From positions 1 through 64,000 of the forward strand of contig NZ_SPDV01000016.1 in assembly GCF_004564275.1 (NCBI RefSeq): DNA of 64,000 nt, given 5' to 3'. Position numbers and translations under genes: made by a program. The first letter of the stretch is position 1, and every line of letters starts with the position of its first letter. The notes beneath the pieces were generated by a model. It searched no databases, was not told the DNA's origin, and saw nothing but the letters and a program-made list of their open reading frames with translations. Shown here in pieces: positions 54,107 through 63,278 of the stretch. This DNA is from Sphingomonas parva (ex Maeng et al. 2020). GTDB lineage: Bacteria > Pseudomonadota > Alphaproteobacteria > Sphingomonadales > Sphingomonadaceae.

Positions 54107-55413
54107 ACCGGCTTCTTTTTCTCCTGCTGACGGGCGCCGCCACGCCGGCGCTGGCTCAGCACCAGGGCCATGACGCCGCTTCCGCTCAGGTGCTGGTGAC
54201 AGCAGCGGCTCAGGCAGCTGCCCCCGCTGCTGACCCGTCCTGTCTGCCAGAGCACGCAGCCATGGGGCACTGCACTCCCAAAGCTGCAGCGCGCGCTACG
54301 GTGGCAACGCCCCAGTCGGCGGCACCCGCGTCCGACCCATCCTGTCCGCCCGAGCACGCGGCTATGGGTCACTGCACGCCCAAGGCGCCTCCCGCACCTG
54401 CTGCTCCGGCGGCGCCAACTCCAGATCCTCATGCTGGACACGCAATGCCCGCACCGCAGCCAGCGCCGGCAGCGGACCCGACCTGCCCGCCTGAACACGC
54501 CGCGATGGGGCATTGCACGCCGAGGACCGCTCCGGCGGCTCCAGCGGCGGCCGATCCGCACGCAGGTCATGCTATGCCGGCAACTCCCGCGGCCGATCCG
54601 GCCTGCCCACCCGAGCACGCGGCGATGGGACATTGCACGCCAAAACCAGGCGCGGCCCCAGAGATTCCCGTCGGCCCGCCGCCGGCCGCAGCGTTGAGCG
54701 GTCCGGAGCATGCTGCCGACCTCGTCTGGAATCCGGCGGATATGGCTGCCTCCAGGCAGGTGCTCCGGGATGAGCATGGCGACATCGAAGTCGGCAGGAT
54801 CCTGATCGACCGGTTCGAGTGGGCGAACCGCAGCGGCAAGGACGGCTACACCTTCGACGGCCAGGCCTGGTGGGGCGGCGACATCGACAAGGTCTGGCTT
54901 AAGGGCGAAGCCGAAGGCACGTTCAACGAAGGCGCTGAAAGCGTCGAGGTTCAGGCCCTCTGGAGCCATGCCATCGACCCGTGGTTCGATCTTCAGCTCG
55001 GGCTCCGCCAGGATTTCACGCGGGGCCCCGATCGCACTTACCTCGTGGCAGGGGTCCAAGGGCTCGCTCCTTACTGGTTCGAGGTGGACGTCTCTGCATT
55101 CCTCTCGAACAAGGGCGACCTCAGCGCACGTGCAGAGGCTGAGTATGACCTCCGCATCACGCAGAGCCTGATCCTCCAGCCCAGGGTCGAGCTCGATCTC
55201 GCCGCTCAGGATGTGCCTGAGCTGGGCATTGGGTCGGGCCTCAGCACGGGTGAGCTTGGCGTTCGCCTTCGCTACGAGATCGAACGTCAGTTCGCCCCCT
55301 ATGTCGGCGTGCAGTATGAACGGGCCTTTGGCGACACGGCGGACTTCCGGCGCGCAGCCGGCGAGAAGGCTGGTGGATGGAGCTTCCTGGTGGGCATTCG
55401 AAGCTGGTTCTGA
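54103..55413 (+). CDS. copB: Copper-resistance outer-membrane protein CopB with repeated N-terminal motif
   Basis: 436 residues. The signal peptide is followed by a long Ala/Pro-rich region with four copies of CxPEHAAMGHCTPK/R and DPHAGHAMP spacers. Then comes the CopB beta-barrel: RILIDRFEWANRSGKDGYTF, QAWWGGDIDKVWLKGEAEG, and a final F after GIRSWF. Ordinary CopB proteins have Met/His-rich N-termini; the cysteine-containing repeats here are distinctive. It is coupled to copA and followed by a strong terminator. Confidence 0.9.
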   Translation: MNRLLFLLLTGAATPALAQHQGHDAASAQVLVTAAAQAAAPAADPSCLPEHAAMGHCTPKAAARATVATPQSAAPASDPSCPPEHAAMGHCTPKAPPAPAAPAAPTPDPHAGHAMPAPQPAPAADPTCPPEHAAMGHCTPRTAPAAPAAADPHAGHAMPATPAADPACPPEHAAMGHCTPKPGAAPEIPVGPPPAAALSGPEHAADLVWNPADMAASRQVLRDEHGDIEVGRILIDRFEWANRSGKDGYTFDGQAWWGGDIDKVWLKGEAEGTFNEGAESVEVQALWSHAIDPWFDLQLGLRQDFTRGPDRTYLVAGVQGLAPYWFEVDVSAFLSNKGDLSARAEAEYDLRITQSLILQPRVELDLAAQDVPELGIGSGLSTGELGVRLRYEIERQFAPYVGVQYERAFGDTADFRRAAGEKAGGWSFLVGIRSWF

Positions 55414-55459
55414 GGAGGGGCAGACGGAGCGCCGCAAAGCGGGAGCTCGATACCGAAGA

Positions 55460-55489
55460 GGGCAGCCAATGATCCTGGCTGCCCTTTTT
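55460..55489 (+). terminator. Rho-independent terminator after copB
   Basis: GGGCAGCCA and TGGCTGCCC form a 9-bp GC-rich stem with a 7-base loop, followed at once by TTTTT. It ends the rightward copper operon. Confidence 0.88.
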
Positions 55490-55651
55490 GCGTTACACGG
55501 CGCGACGGATGGGCAACGTCAGTGCGAAGGGCTAATGGGATCCCACCTTAAGAGGTGAGACGACCCCCCTCAGCGGTGCGATGTTGAAGATTTCACCGCG
55601 CTACGGGAGCCCTCACCAAACCGCTGACGGGCTAAGACATTGCAATTCCTC

Positions 55652-55696
55652 ATGCATTTGAATGTCTGTTTCTATATTGACATGTATATGCATTTG
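55652..55696 (+). promoter_or_regulatory. A/T-rich promoter region with direct repeat ATGCATTTG
   Basis: ATGCATTTG occurs at 55652-55660 and 55688-55696, 36 bases apart, in an A/T-rich stretch that contrasts with the local GC level. It lies 50-90 bases before the TonB receptor gene and could be the binding site of its regulator. Confidence 0.35.
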
Positions 55697-55744
55697 CCGT
55701 CTGTTCCATCCATATTGGAATCAAAACAGACAAAGGGGGACGCA

Positions 55745-58465
55745 ATGCGCCGAGTCGGTTTCACGCTGTTGGGAGCAACCATCCTGGCAAGCGGCGGCGC
55801 TCCTGCCTTCGCACAGACTGCGCCGGAGGCTCTGGAGCCGGAGACGACATCGACGACCAGCGCCGAGGCGCCGAGCACTCCATCCGAGCAGATCGTCGTG
55901 ACCGGATCCCGAATTCGGCGCACAGACATCGTGGGCGTCGGGCCCGCCACCGTAGTGACCGCCGAGAATATCGAGAACACGGGTATCGTGAATATCGAGA
56001 CCGTGCTGCAGCGCCTGCCCGCGAACGCGGGATCCGCCGGCAATCAGACGGCCTCCTATTGGACCGGCAACGGCTGGGGCACCTCCCAGGTCAACCTGCG
56101 CGGGCTCGGTATCAAGCGCACCCTGGTCCTCCTGAACAACCGCCGGCTCGTAGCCGGAGGCACCGGCGCGAACTCCTCGCCCGACCTCAACATGATTCCG
56201 GTTTCGATCATCGAGCGCATCGACGTGCTCAAGGACGGCGCTTCGGCGATCTATGGCGCGGACGCCGTCGCGGGCGTGGTCAACATCATTGCAGACACGA
56301 GTTTCGAAGGCGTGGGCCTCGGAGCGCGTTACGGCATCACCGAACGCGGTGACGGATCCGACTTCACCGCTGATCTCTCCCTGGGTTTTCAGAGCGAGCG
56401 CGGCGGAATCTCGGGAGCGGCGACCTATCAGAAGACCACCGCAATCAACATGGCCTCGCGGGCGCCGTGCTCGTTGGCGGAGACGGTCCCCGGACAACTG
56501 AATTGCGTGAACAGCGCCGCAACTCTCGGTGGCCGGGCGGCCTTGCCCTCAGGCCAGCAGATCAACTTCAGCAACGTCCCGGGCAACAGCAACTTTTTCG
56601 AACCCTACAACGCTGCAAAGCACAATTCGAACTCGAACCCCTTCCTGAATGCGGTCAGTCCGATCGAACGGCTGAGCACGGCCGTCTTCGCGCACTATGA
56701 CGTGACCGACGAGATCACCGTATTCGGCGAGTTTCTGTACACCCTGCGCAAAACCAACCAGATCGCAACGCCGGGTACTCTCAGGAATCTGAGCATATCA
56801 GCCACCAATCCCACCAATCCCACCGGTCAGAACCTGGTACTGGTCCAGCGCCGTGTCGGAGAGGCCGGACCGCGTCAGTTCTTTCAGGAGACCGACACCT
56901 ATCAGGGCAATGTCGGCCTCAGAGGGAAGCTGGCGAATGACTGGGCTTGGGAAGTGGCTGGAAGCTATGGTCGCAACACCGCTGTCGACGGCGCCACCAA
57001 CATCGCGAACCTCGAGCGGGTCGGGAACTCGATCAACCCGAGTCTCTGCAGCCAGGCGCCCGGAGCGGCAGTACCCTGCGGCGACTATCTCGGGGCCGAT
57101 CTGACGCCCCAGGTTCTGGACTACATCCTGTTCACGATGCGCGACCACGGCGGCAACGAACTGGCTGCCGTCACCGCGGATCTGACCGGCGACCTGTTCA
57201 ACCTACCGGCCGGCTCACTCGCCTTTGCGGCGGGTGCGTCGTACCGCAAGGAGAAAGGCTGGCGCGACCCGGACCCTCTGACTGTCGCGGGCGTCGCCAA
57301 TACGAATCAACAGTCTCCGATCTCGGGCTCGGTCACCGCCAAGGAGGCTTATCTCGAGCTCTCGGCGCCTCTGCTGAAGGATCTCCCCCTTGTCAGGTCG
57401 CTCACGCTCGACGCGGCGGCACGCTATTCCGATTATGACCTGTTCGGCGGGGACTGGAACTACAAGCTGTCCGCCGACTGGATGGTGTTCGACGGCCTGC
57501 GGCTGCGCGGCACCTACGGCACCGGCTTCCGCGTGCCCAACGTGCCCGAGCTCTACGGCGGCGTCTCCGAAGGAAACCTGACGACCACGGATCCGTGCAG
57601 CCGCTATCCCCAGAGCGGCAATGCCGTGCTGATCGCCAATTGCCAGGCAGCCGGCGTTCGCCCGACTTACGTGCAGCTCGGCACCACCATCCTGACCACG
57701 GTCGGAGGCAATGAAAATCTCGAGCCAGAAAGCTCGAAGAGCTGGACCGCCGGCGTCGTCTTCCAGCCGCGCCGTCTGGTGCCTGGGCTGACCCTCACTG
57801 CCGACTGGTTCAACATCGACATCAAGGACGCCATTCGCGCGATCCCGGGGTCTACCAAGCTCGCCATCTGCTACAACACGCCGAACCTGGCGCATGAGTT
57901 CTGCGACGATTTCACCCGAAGCCCGTTGACGAATGAAGTCACCTTCCTGTCAGCGCAGCCGATCAACACCGGCCGCGAGCGCATGGAAGGCATCGATTTC
58001 GGGCTGGTCTACAACCGCAAGGTCGGGCCCGTGGGCCTGTCCTTGGATCTGACCGTGAGCCACCTTCGGGAATATGTGATCACGCCCTTCGAGGGCGGTC
58101 AGGACATCATCTTTGACGGCTTCATCGGCGGCGGCAACGGGGGCTATCCGAAGTGGCGCGGCTACGGCGTCGCCTCTGCGGACTTCGGCGTACCGGTGGT
58201 GACCTGGTCCACGCAGTGGATCGGAAAAGCCACTGACTTCAACGCCCAGCCCACGCAGGTCGGATACCGCACCCCGAATGTGTTCTATCACAATCTGCAG
58301 GTGGCGTTCGACGTAACGGAGAACTCGCGCTTCCAACTCGGAGTGGACAACCTCTTCGACCGCAAAGCGCCGTTCATTCGGAGCTTCACCGACGCGAACA
58401 CCGACACGATGACCTACGATCTGATGTACCGGCGCTTCTACGCTGGTTTCAGGTATCGGTTCTGA
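55745..58465 (+). CDS. TonB-dependent outer-membrane receptor
   Basis: 906 residues. Signal peptide to AFAQ; TonB box region SEQIVVTGSRI; plug domain (NIENTGIVNIETVLQRLPAN, QVNLRGLGIKRTLVLLNNRR, IERIDVLKDGASAIYGADAV); 22-stranded barrel ending FYAGFRYRF. The start is ATG 55745, after GGGGGACG. The substrate is unknown; two downstream PepSY proteins and the copper context suggest a metal or metallophore. It is transcribed from its own promoter after a terminator. Confidence 0.9.
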   Translation: MRRVGFTLLGATILASGGAPAFAQTAPEALEPETTSTTSAEAPSTPSEQIVVTGSRIRRTDIVGVGPATVVTAENIENTGIVNIETVLQRLPANAGSAGNQTASYWTGNGWGTSQVNLRGLGIKRTLVLLNNRRLVAGGTGANSSPDLNMIPVSIIERIDVLKDGASAIYGADAVAGVVNIIADTSFEGVGLGARYGITERGDGSDFTADLSLGFQSERGGISGAATYQKTTAINMASRAPCSLAETVPGQLNCVNSAATLGGRAALPSGQQINFSNVPGNSNFFEPYNAAKHNSNSNPFLNAVSPIERLSTAVFAHYDVTDEITVFGEFLYTLRKTNQIATPGTLRNLSISATNPTNPTGQNLVLVQRRVGEAGPRQFFQETDTYQGNVGLRGKLANDWAWEVAGSYGRNTAVDGATNIANLERVGNSINPSLCSQAPGAAVPCGDYLGADLTPQVLDYILFTMRDHGGNELAAVTADLTGDLFNLPAGSLAFAAGASYRKEKGWRDPDPLTVAGVANTNQQSPISGSVTAKEAYLELSAPLLKDLPLVRSLTLDAAARYSDYDLFGGDWNYKLSADWMVFDGLRLRGTYGTGFRVPNVPELYGGVSEGNLTTTDPCSRYPQSGNAVLIANCQAAGVRPTYVQLGTTILTTVGGNENLEPESSKSWTAGVVFQPRRLVPGLTLTADWFNIDIKDAIRAIPGSTKLAICYNTPNLAHEFCDDFTRSPLTNEVTFLSAQPINTGRERMEGIDFGLVYNRKVGPVGLSLDLTVSHLREYVITPFEGGQDIIFDGFIGGGNGGYPKWRGYGVASADFGVPVVTWSTQWIGKATDFNAQPTQVGYRTPNVFYHNLQVAFDVTENSRFQLGVDNLFDRKAPFIRSFTDANTDTMTYDLMYRRFYAGFRYRF

Positions 58466-58477
58466 TCGGAGGCTGAG

Positions 58478-59185
58478 ATGACGGCAATCCGCTGGCCGCT
58501 CCTCGTCAGGAGAACCCACAAGTGGCTGGCGCTATTCGTCGGCATCCAAGTCGTGCTGTGGACGGTGACCGGCTTCTACATGGTCACAGTCCACATCGAC
58601 TACATCCACGGCGATCACCTCGTTCGCCCGGCACCAGGAGGCGCCTTTAGCCCCTCGAACCTGGTGAAACCGACCGAGGTGGTCGCCAGCGTACCGGAAG
58701 CGACGGAGCTTCGGCTTCAGCGCCTCCTTGGAAAGCCTGTCTGGCGCGCAGAGACCAGCAAGATGCCGGTTCTCATTGACGCCCAGACAGGCACCAAGCT
58801 CGCGCCCCTAACTCAGGCCCAAGTCGAGGCGGCTGCGCGGAGCGTCTACACCGGCGATCCGACGATCGTCTCCACGAAGCTGCTGACCGAGGCACCGCTC
58901 GAGATGCAGACCCGCAAGCCGCCCTATTGGCAGGTTGAGTTTGCCGGCTGGAATCGCCCGACCCTCTACATCTCCCCGACTACCGGCGAGCTGATTTCCC
59001 GCCGTCACGCCTTGTGGCGGGTCTTCGACGTCGCCTGGATGCTGCACATCATGGACTATGACGAGCGCAGCAACGTCAACAATCCGCTTCTCCGGGTTGC
59101 GACCTGGAGCGCCGTGGCCATGGCGTTGAGCGGCGCCTGGCTCCTGTTCTGGTCCATTCGCTGGCGGAAGAAGAAGAAGGCATGA
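58478..59185 (+). CDS. PepSY-associated membrane protein, copy 1
   Basis: 235 residues. One N-terminal membrane helix (LALFVGIQVVLWTVTGFYMV), a periplasmic PepSY-like region (YWQVEFAGWNRPTLYISPTT), and a C-terminal helix near WSAVAMALSGAWLLFW. RRTHKWLAL, GFYMVTVHID and WMLHIMDYDE hold histidines that may bind heme or metal. Such proteins follow TonB receptors and are linked to iron or siderophore reduction. GGAGG lies before the start. Confidence 0.82.
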   Translation: MTAIRWPLLVRRTHKWLALFVGIQVVLWTVTGFYMVTVHIDYIHGDHLVRPAPGGAFSPSNLVKPTEVVASVPEATELRLQRLLGKPVWRAETSKMPVLIDAQTGTKLAPLTQAQVEAAARSVYTGDPTIVSTKLLTEAPLEMQTRKPPYWQVEFAGWNRPTLYISPTTGELISRRHALWRVFDVAWMLHIMDYDERSNVNNPLLRVATWSAVAMALSGAWLLFWSIRWRKKKKA

Positions 59186-59925
59186 AAATGGAGTCCCTCG
59201 CGCGCAGGAAGCCCTTCTTCACGCCCCTCCTCTTCCGGAAGATCCACAAGTGGGTCGGCCTCATCCTCGGCCTTCAGTTCGTCCTGTGGACGATCAGCGG
59301 TGCCGTGATGGCCCTCCTCGACATGGAGAAGGTCGGCGGGCACGCTGCGGCGCCGAGTGCCGCAAGCAGCAGCGCCTGGCCTGCGACCTTGGCGCCGCCG
59401 CCGCTGCCAGGCCCGGTCGACGGGCTACTCCTGCGTCGCGTCGTCAATCGTCCGGTCTACGAAGTCACCGATCGCTCCGGCGTTCGCCTGCTCGATGCGC
59501 AGACCGGGCAGCAGGTCACCGTCGACAGGACGCTCGCCGAGCAAGTGGCCCGCTCGGCTTACCACGTCTCGGCGCCGCTGAAGCAGGTCACCCGTCTCGA
59601 GAAGGCGAACCTCGAAGCGCGCGACCACGCCGGACCGATGTGGCGGCTAGATTTCGCGGATGCGGACAACAGCAGCAGCTACGTCTCGGCGGTGACGGCC
59701 CGCCCCCTCGTCACCCGCTCCGACACCTGGCGCACCTGGGACTTCGTGTGGATGCTCCACAACATGGACTATGTGAACCGCAAGAGCTTCAACCATCCGC
59801 TGATTATCTTCGTCGCCTTCGGCACGCTCTGGCTGTCGCTGACCGGCTTCTATCTCCTTTTCAAGAGCTTCCGCCGGCGTGAGTTTCGGTGGGTGCTGGG
59901 GCCTTGGCGGCCAGAGGCGCGCTAG
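59182..59925 (+). CDS. PepSY-associated membrane protein, copy 2
   Basis: 247 residues, paralogous to copy 1: FRKIHKWVGLILGLQFVLWT, YSVSAVTARPLVT-like region (SSYVSAVTARPLVTRSD), WMLHNMDYVNRKSFNHPL, and a C-terminal helix. It overlaps copy 1 by four bases (ATGA) and presumably pairs with it in the inner membrane. The HKW and H-x2-DY histidines are shared by both copies. Confidence 0.82.
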   Translation: MKMESLARRKPFFTPLLFRKIHKWVGLILGLQFVLWTISGAVMALLDMEKVGGHAAAPSAASSSAWPATLAPPPLPGPVDGLLLRRVVNRPVYEVTDRSGVRLLDAQTGQQVTVDRTLAEQVARSAYHVSAPLKQVTRLEKANLEARDHAGPMWRLDFADADNSSSYVSAVTARPLVTRSDTWRTWDFVWMLHNMDYVNRKSFNHPLIIFVAFGTLWLSLTGFYLLFKSFRRREFRWVLGPWRPEAR

Positions 59926-59949
59926 CGCTCGCCGCATTTTTCACCAACT

Positions 59950-59980
59950 CCGCCCGGTCCGTCATCCCCGGGCCGGGCGG
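59950..59980. terminator. Hairpin after the PepSY operon
   Basis: CCGCCCGG and CCGGGCGG make an 8-bp stem with a 15-base loop between convergent genes, 25 bases after the second PepSY gene. There is no long U-run. Confidence 0.4.
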
Positions 59981-60049
59981 AACTGCATTTATCAGGGCCG
60001 CCATCCTAAGCTCTGGTCTCAGCGCCAGTGTCGCAAGGATCCGCTTTGC

Positions 60050-60424
60050 TCAGGCCGCTTCTGACGAGCGATCCTGAAGGCAGCGGATCAAGTTTCCGTC
60101 CGGATCGACCATGTAGAAGATTCGTAGACCCGGCGCCTCCTCATGAGGCGCCCCGATGCGAGGCGTCGCCCAGCAGCTGTCGGAAAGGCCGACGTTGGAG
60201 AAGGAGTTGTAAAGGCCCTCGAGGTCGCCCACCCGGATGCAACAGCTGGCGATGGTCTTGAGGGGATCTACGTCGTGCAGGAAAAATTCCAGCGTGATCG
60301 GTCCACGATGCAGGATCATCCAGCCATCATCCCTGAAACCAGTCTCGAAGCCGAGGGCCGCGTAGAAAGCAGCCGTTCGCTCAAAGTCGGCGCTGGGAAG
60401 ATTGGGTGTCGCCCGGTCCGCCAA
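60050..60424 (-). CDS. VOC-fold bleomycin-resistance-like protein
   Basis: 124 residues from TTG 60424, with GGAGGG five bases ahead; the open frame above lacks any site. Motifs are PNLPSADFERTAAFYAALGF, GPITLEFFLHDVDPLKT and FYMVDPDGNLIRCLQD, the two halves of a glyoxalase/bleomycin-resistance fold that traps the drug as a dimer. True drug binding is unproven, since many such proteins are uncharacterised. Confidence 0.8.
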   Translation of the reverse strand: MADRATPNLPSADFERTAAFYAALGFETGFRDDGWMILHRGPITLEFFLHDVDPLKTIASCCIRVGDLEGLYNSFSNVGLSDSCWATPRIGAPHEEAPGLRIFYMVDPDGNLIRCLQDRSSEAA

Positions 60425-60556
60425 GGTAACCCTCCACTCCTGCCTGCGGCTGCAGCTACTACAAACAGCACCGTGCGAGTAGAGCCGGCAGCGAAGAGGT
60501 GGGATCGCTGAACGGCTTTGCACGACGCCTCCCGAGATCGTCGAAGACGCAAGTTG

Positions 60557-60781
60557 TCACCCGGAGCAGCAGCTGGGCGCGCCAGTCTCCCGAGCTTCTT
60601 GGATCGGCGGGCAAGGCACATCCGCATACGAGCAAAACACGCAGCAGTCGCCCTTCAGCGGACGAAGCACCGCGCCGCAATGCTTGCAGTCGTAAAAGAA
60701 CTGGCACGCGTCCGTCGGCATCGTCTCCGTGGAGACTCCGCCACACTTGGGGCAGGTCAAGGTCGACCTCAGCTGCATCAC
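60557..60781 (-). CDS. GDCCVxC-motif metal-related small protein
   Basis: 74 residues. Two zinc-ribbon-like CxxC pairs (LTCPKCGG; YDCKHCGA), then the diagnostic KGDCCVFCSYAD and a terminal SCCSG. GDCCVxC proteins are found in mercury-resistance loci, where they are thought to bind Hg(II). It overlaps merT by four bases and is expressed with it. Confidence 0.88.
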   Translation of the reverse strand: MMQLRSTLTCPKCGGVSTETMPTDACQFFYDCKHCGAVLRPLKGDCCVFCSYADVPCPPIQEARETGAPSCCSG

Positions 60782-61191
60782 GCGCCTCCGAGGGCACGCA
60801 TCAGCGGTGCCTCGATGAGACCCCAGCAGACCGAGATGGCAACGACGACGGTCGCCAGAGAGAGGAGGATGAAGGTGCTTCTAGCCGGCGGCGCCGTCGT
60901 GCAGGTGGCGTCCCGAGCGCAGGCTTGGCGTTTGCGAAGATAGAGGAACCATCCGGCGGCGACAGCGACAATGGCAGCGATCGTCAGCGGCCAGTGAAAA
61001 GGCACGACCGACGAGAGCCCGGCGGAGCCGACGCCGATTGCGGCAAGGCCGAGCGGCAGGATGCAACAGGCAGCTGCGGAGAACAGAGCCGCAACGCTGG
61101 CCACGGTGCCAAGGGCGGCGACGCCCCGATCCGCACTGATGTTTGTGAGCTGCCCAGGATTGCTCCGGGGCATCGTGTGTTCAGTGCGCAA
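60778..61191 (-). CDS. merT: Mercuric ion transport protein MerT
   Basis: 137 residues with three membrane helices. The first contains the vicinal pair in FSAAACCILPLGLAAIGVG, and a second cysteine pair (RQACARDATCTT) lies in the cytoplasmic loop. MerT imports Hg(II) for reduction, but no merA reductase gene is present here. The start is either TTG 61191 (with GGAGAAG ahead) or ATG 61173. It is driven by the MerR promoter. Confidence 0.85.
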   Translation of the reverse strand: MRTEHTMPRSNPGQLTNISADRGVAALGTVASVAALFSAAACCILPLGLAAIGVGSAGLSSVVPFHWPLTIAAIVAVAAGWFLYLRKRQACARDATCTTAPPARSTFILLSLATVVVAISVCWGLIEAPLMRALGGA

Positions 61192-61219
61192 GCTCTCTTC
61201 TCCAGGCCGATTCGACCGC

Positions 61220-61250
61220 TATATGGATCCTGTAGTAACTACAGGATCAA
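61220..61250 (-). promoter_or_regulatory. MerR-controlled mer promoter/operator
   Basis: On the minus strand TTGATC (-35) and CATATA (-10) are separated by 19 bases. The spacer is spanned by a perfect dyad with 11-base arms (GATCCTGTAGT and its complement) around one central base, at 61226-61248. This is the classical Tn21/Tn501-like mer operator design, and it serves the merT direction. Confidence 0.85.
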
Positions 61251-61261
61251 GCGGAGAATTG

Positions 61262-61669
61262 ATGGGCAGCTTCACCATCGGCCAGCTCTCCCGCAGAACC
61301 GGCGTGAACATCGAGACGATCCGCTACTTCGAGAAGGTGGGCCTCGTCCCGTCGCCGCCGCGCACTGAAGGCGGTCACCGCATCTATGGCAACGATCACC
61401 TGCGTGCCCTTGGCTTCATCCGCCGAGCTCGTGAACTCGGTTTCACTCCAGACGAGGTTCGCGGCATCCTCGCTCTTGGCGGTCCCACTAACGCCTGCTG
61501 CGACGAGGTTCGAGAGATCGCCTCACGGCACCTCGAGACTGTGCGAAGCAAAATGGCGGATCTCGCTCGGCTCGAGACGCTGCTCGCCTCCACGATCGAC
61601 CGCTGCTCTGGGGATCACGTCCCAGGCTGCGCCGTAATCGACATGATCGAACGAGAGCCGAGGGGATGA
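61262..61669 (+). CDS. merR: Mercury-responsive regulator MerR
   Basis: 135 residues. Helix-turn-helix FTIGQLSRRTGVNIETIRYF; Hg(II) ligands C80, C115 and C123 correspond to the three conserved cysteines of MerR (an extra C79 is present). It represses and activates the divergent merT promoter. The start is ATG 61262; the open frame above runs through the operator. Confidence 0.92.
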   Translation: MGSFTIGQLSRRTGVNIETIRYFEKVGLVPSPPRTEGGHRIYGNDHLRALGFIRRARELGFTPDEVRGILALGGPTNACCDEVREIASRHLETVRSKMADLARLETLLASTIDRCSGDHVPGCAVIDMIEREPRG

Positions 61670-61733
61670 CTCGAAGATGCCTCTGAACGCGATATCAACC
61701 TGGATCAACATCCATTTCCCGCTACAGGCGCAT

Positions 61734-63278
61734 CTAGTGCCGTCCAGACTGCGCTGAAGGCATGATCCCTGCGACCAGTTTCTGCAGCGAGCCGGCCAGG
61801 ACTAGAGCTGAGGCAGCTGCGAGGTCGGGAGCGATATACCGATCGGCCTCCCAGTGCGCCGCGATGCCACGAACGGCGGCATGCGCCTCCTCGAGCGGCG
61901 CTGAGCTCTTCAGAGGACGACTGAAGTCCACACCTTGTGCGGCAGCGAAAAGCTCGATGCCCACCACGCCCGCGGCGTTCTCCGCCATATCGAGGACACG
62001 ACGAGCCGCATGAGTGGCCATGGACACATGGTCCTCCTGGTTCGCCGATGTAGGAATCGAGTCGACGCTGGCGGGGTGGGCGAGCTGCTTGTTCTCGGAA
62101 ACGAGAGCGGCGGCCGTCACTTGGGCGATCATGAACCCCGAGTTCACCCCGCTGTCGCGGACCAGGAAAGCAGGGAGGCCGCTCATCTTTGGGTCCACCA
62201 GAAGAGATGTACGACGCTCGGAGATGGAGCCTATCTCCGCCAGCGCAATCGCCAGCTGATCAGCGGCGAAAGCAACAGGTTCGGCGTGGAAGTTCCCGCC
62301 CGAAAGGATGTCTCCGTTGTCGGCGAACACCAGAGGATTATCGCTGACGGCATTCGCCTCGATCTCGAGCAGCCCCGCCGCCGATCCGATGAGATCAAGG
62401 CATGCTCCCATGACCTGCGGCTGGCAACGCAGGGAATACGGATCCTGGACCTTTGCGTCGTCCTCTAGATGGCTCGCACGGATTGCGCTTCCGGCCAGAA
62501 GACGCCTCAGCTGCTCTGCGACGACAATCTGCCCCTTTTGCCCGCGAAGCGCATGGATGCGCGCATCAAACGGCGTGTCGGATCCGCGCATCGCATCGAC
62601 CGACATGGCCCCGGCGACAAGGGCACTCGCGAAGACGTTCTCCGCCGCAAAAAGACCGGCCAATGCGAGGGCTGTGGAGACCTGGGTGCCATTGAGGAGA
62701 GCAAGCCCCTCCTTCGGGCCAAGGACGAGAGGCTGAAGACCGCAAAGCTCGAGCGCCACGGCGGCGGGCATCCGCCTACCCTCGTAGATCGCATCTCCGA
62801 CACCGATGAGCGTCGCCGAAAGGTGCCCCAAGGGTGCCAGATCTCCCGAAGCGCCAACGGAGCCCTTAGCGGGGATGATCGGCGTGATGCGATGGTCGAG
62901 GAGCGCGATCAACGCTTGAACCACCTGGCGTCGGACGCCCGACGCACCGCGCGAAAGCCCGACGATCTTGAGAAAGATGATCAGGCGAACGATGTCGTTC
63001 CGCAGCGGCTCGCCGATGCCGGCCGCGTGGCTCAGCACGAGGTTGAGTTGCAACTGCTCCAGCTGGTCTGGCGCGATCCGCGTGTTGGCGAGCAGCCCGA
63101 AGCCCGTATTGATGCCGTAAGCTGTCCCGCCGCTCTCGATCAGCGCCCTGACGACACGAGCGCTCGCATCGATGCCTGCCCAACGCTCCTCGGACAAGGT
63201 TACCGTCACTGGCTCGGCGAGCACTGCCCGGAGGGTGCGAAGGTCGACCGGCTCATTCGCGAGGTGAACGCTCCTCAC
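61734..63278 (-). CDS. hutH: Histidine ammonia-lyase
   Basis: 514 residues. The Ala-Ser-Gly triad that forms the MIO cofactor is A143-S144-G145 in [25 protein letters not shown] carries the catalytic tyrosine. It converts histidine to urocanate and ammonia, the first step of histidine degradation. The ATG overlaps the hutU stop by four bases, giving the order hutU-hutH in one operon. It starts the non-metal, housekeeping part of the window. Confidence 0.95.
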   Translation of the reverse strand: MRSVHLANEPVDLRTLRAVLAEPVTVTLSEERWAGIDASARVVRALIESGGTAYGINTGFGLLANTRIAPDQLEQLQLNLVLSHAAGIGEPLRNDIVRLIIFLKIVGLSRGASGVRRQVVQALIALLDHRITPIIPAKGSVGASGDLAPLGHLSATLIGVGDAIYEGRRMPAAVALELCGLQPLVLGPKEGLALLNGTQVSTALALAGLFAAENVFASALVAGAMSVDAMRGSDTPFDARIHALRGQKGQIVVAEQLRRLLAGSAIRASHLEDDAKVQDPYSLRCQPQVMGACLDLIGSAAGLLEIEANAVSDNPLVFADNGDILSGGNFHAEPVAFAADQLAIALAEIGSISERRTSLLVDPKMSGLPAFLVRDSGVNSGFMIAQVTAAALVSENKQLAHPASVDSIPTSANQEDHVSMATHAARRVLDMAENAAGVVGIELFAAAQGVDFSRPLKSSAPLEEAHAAVRGIAAHWEADRYIAPDLAAASALVLAGSLQKLVAGIMPSAQSGRH

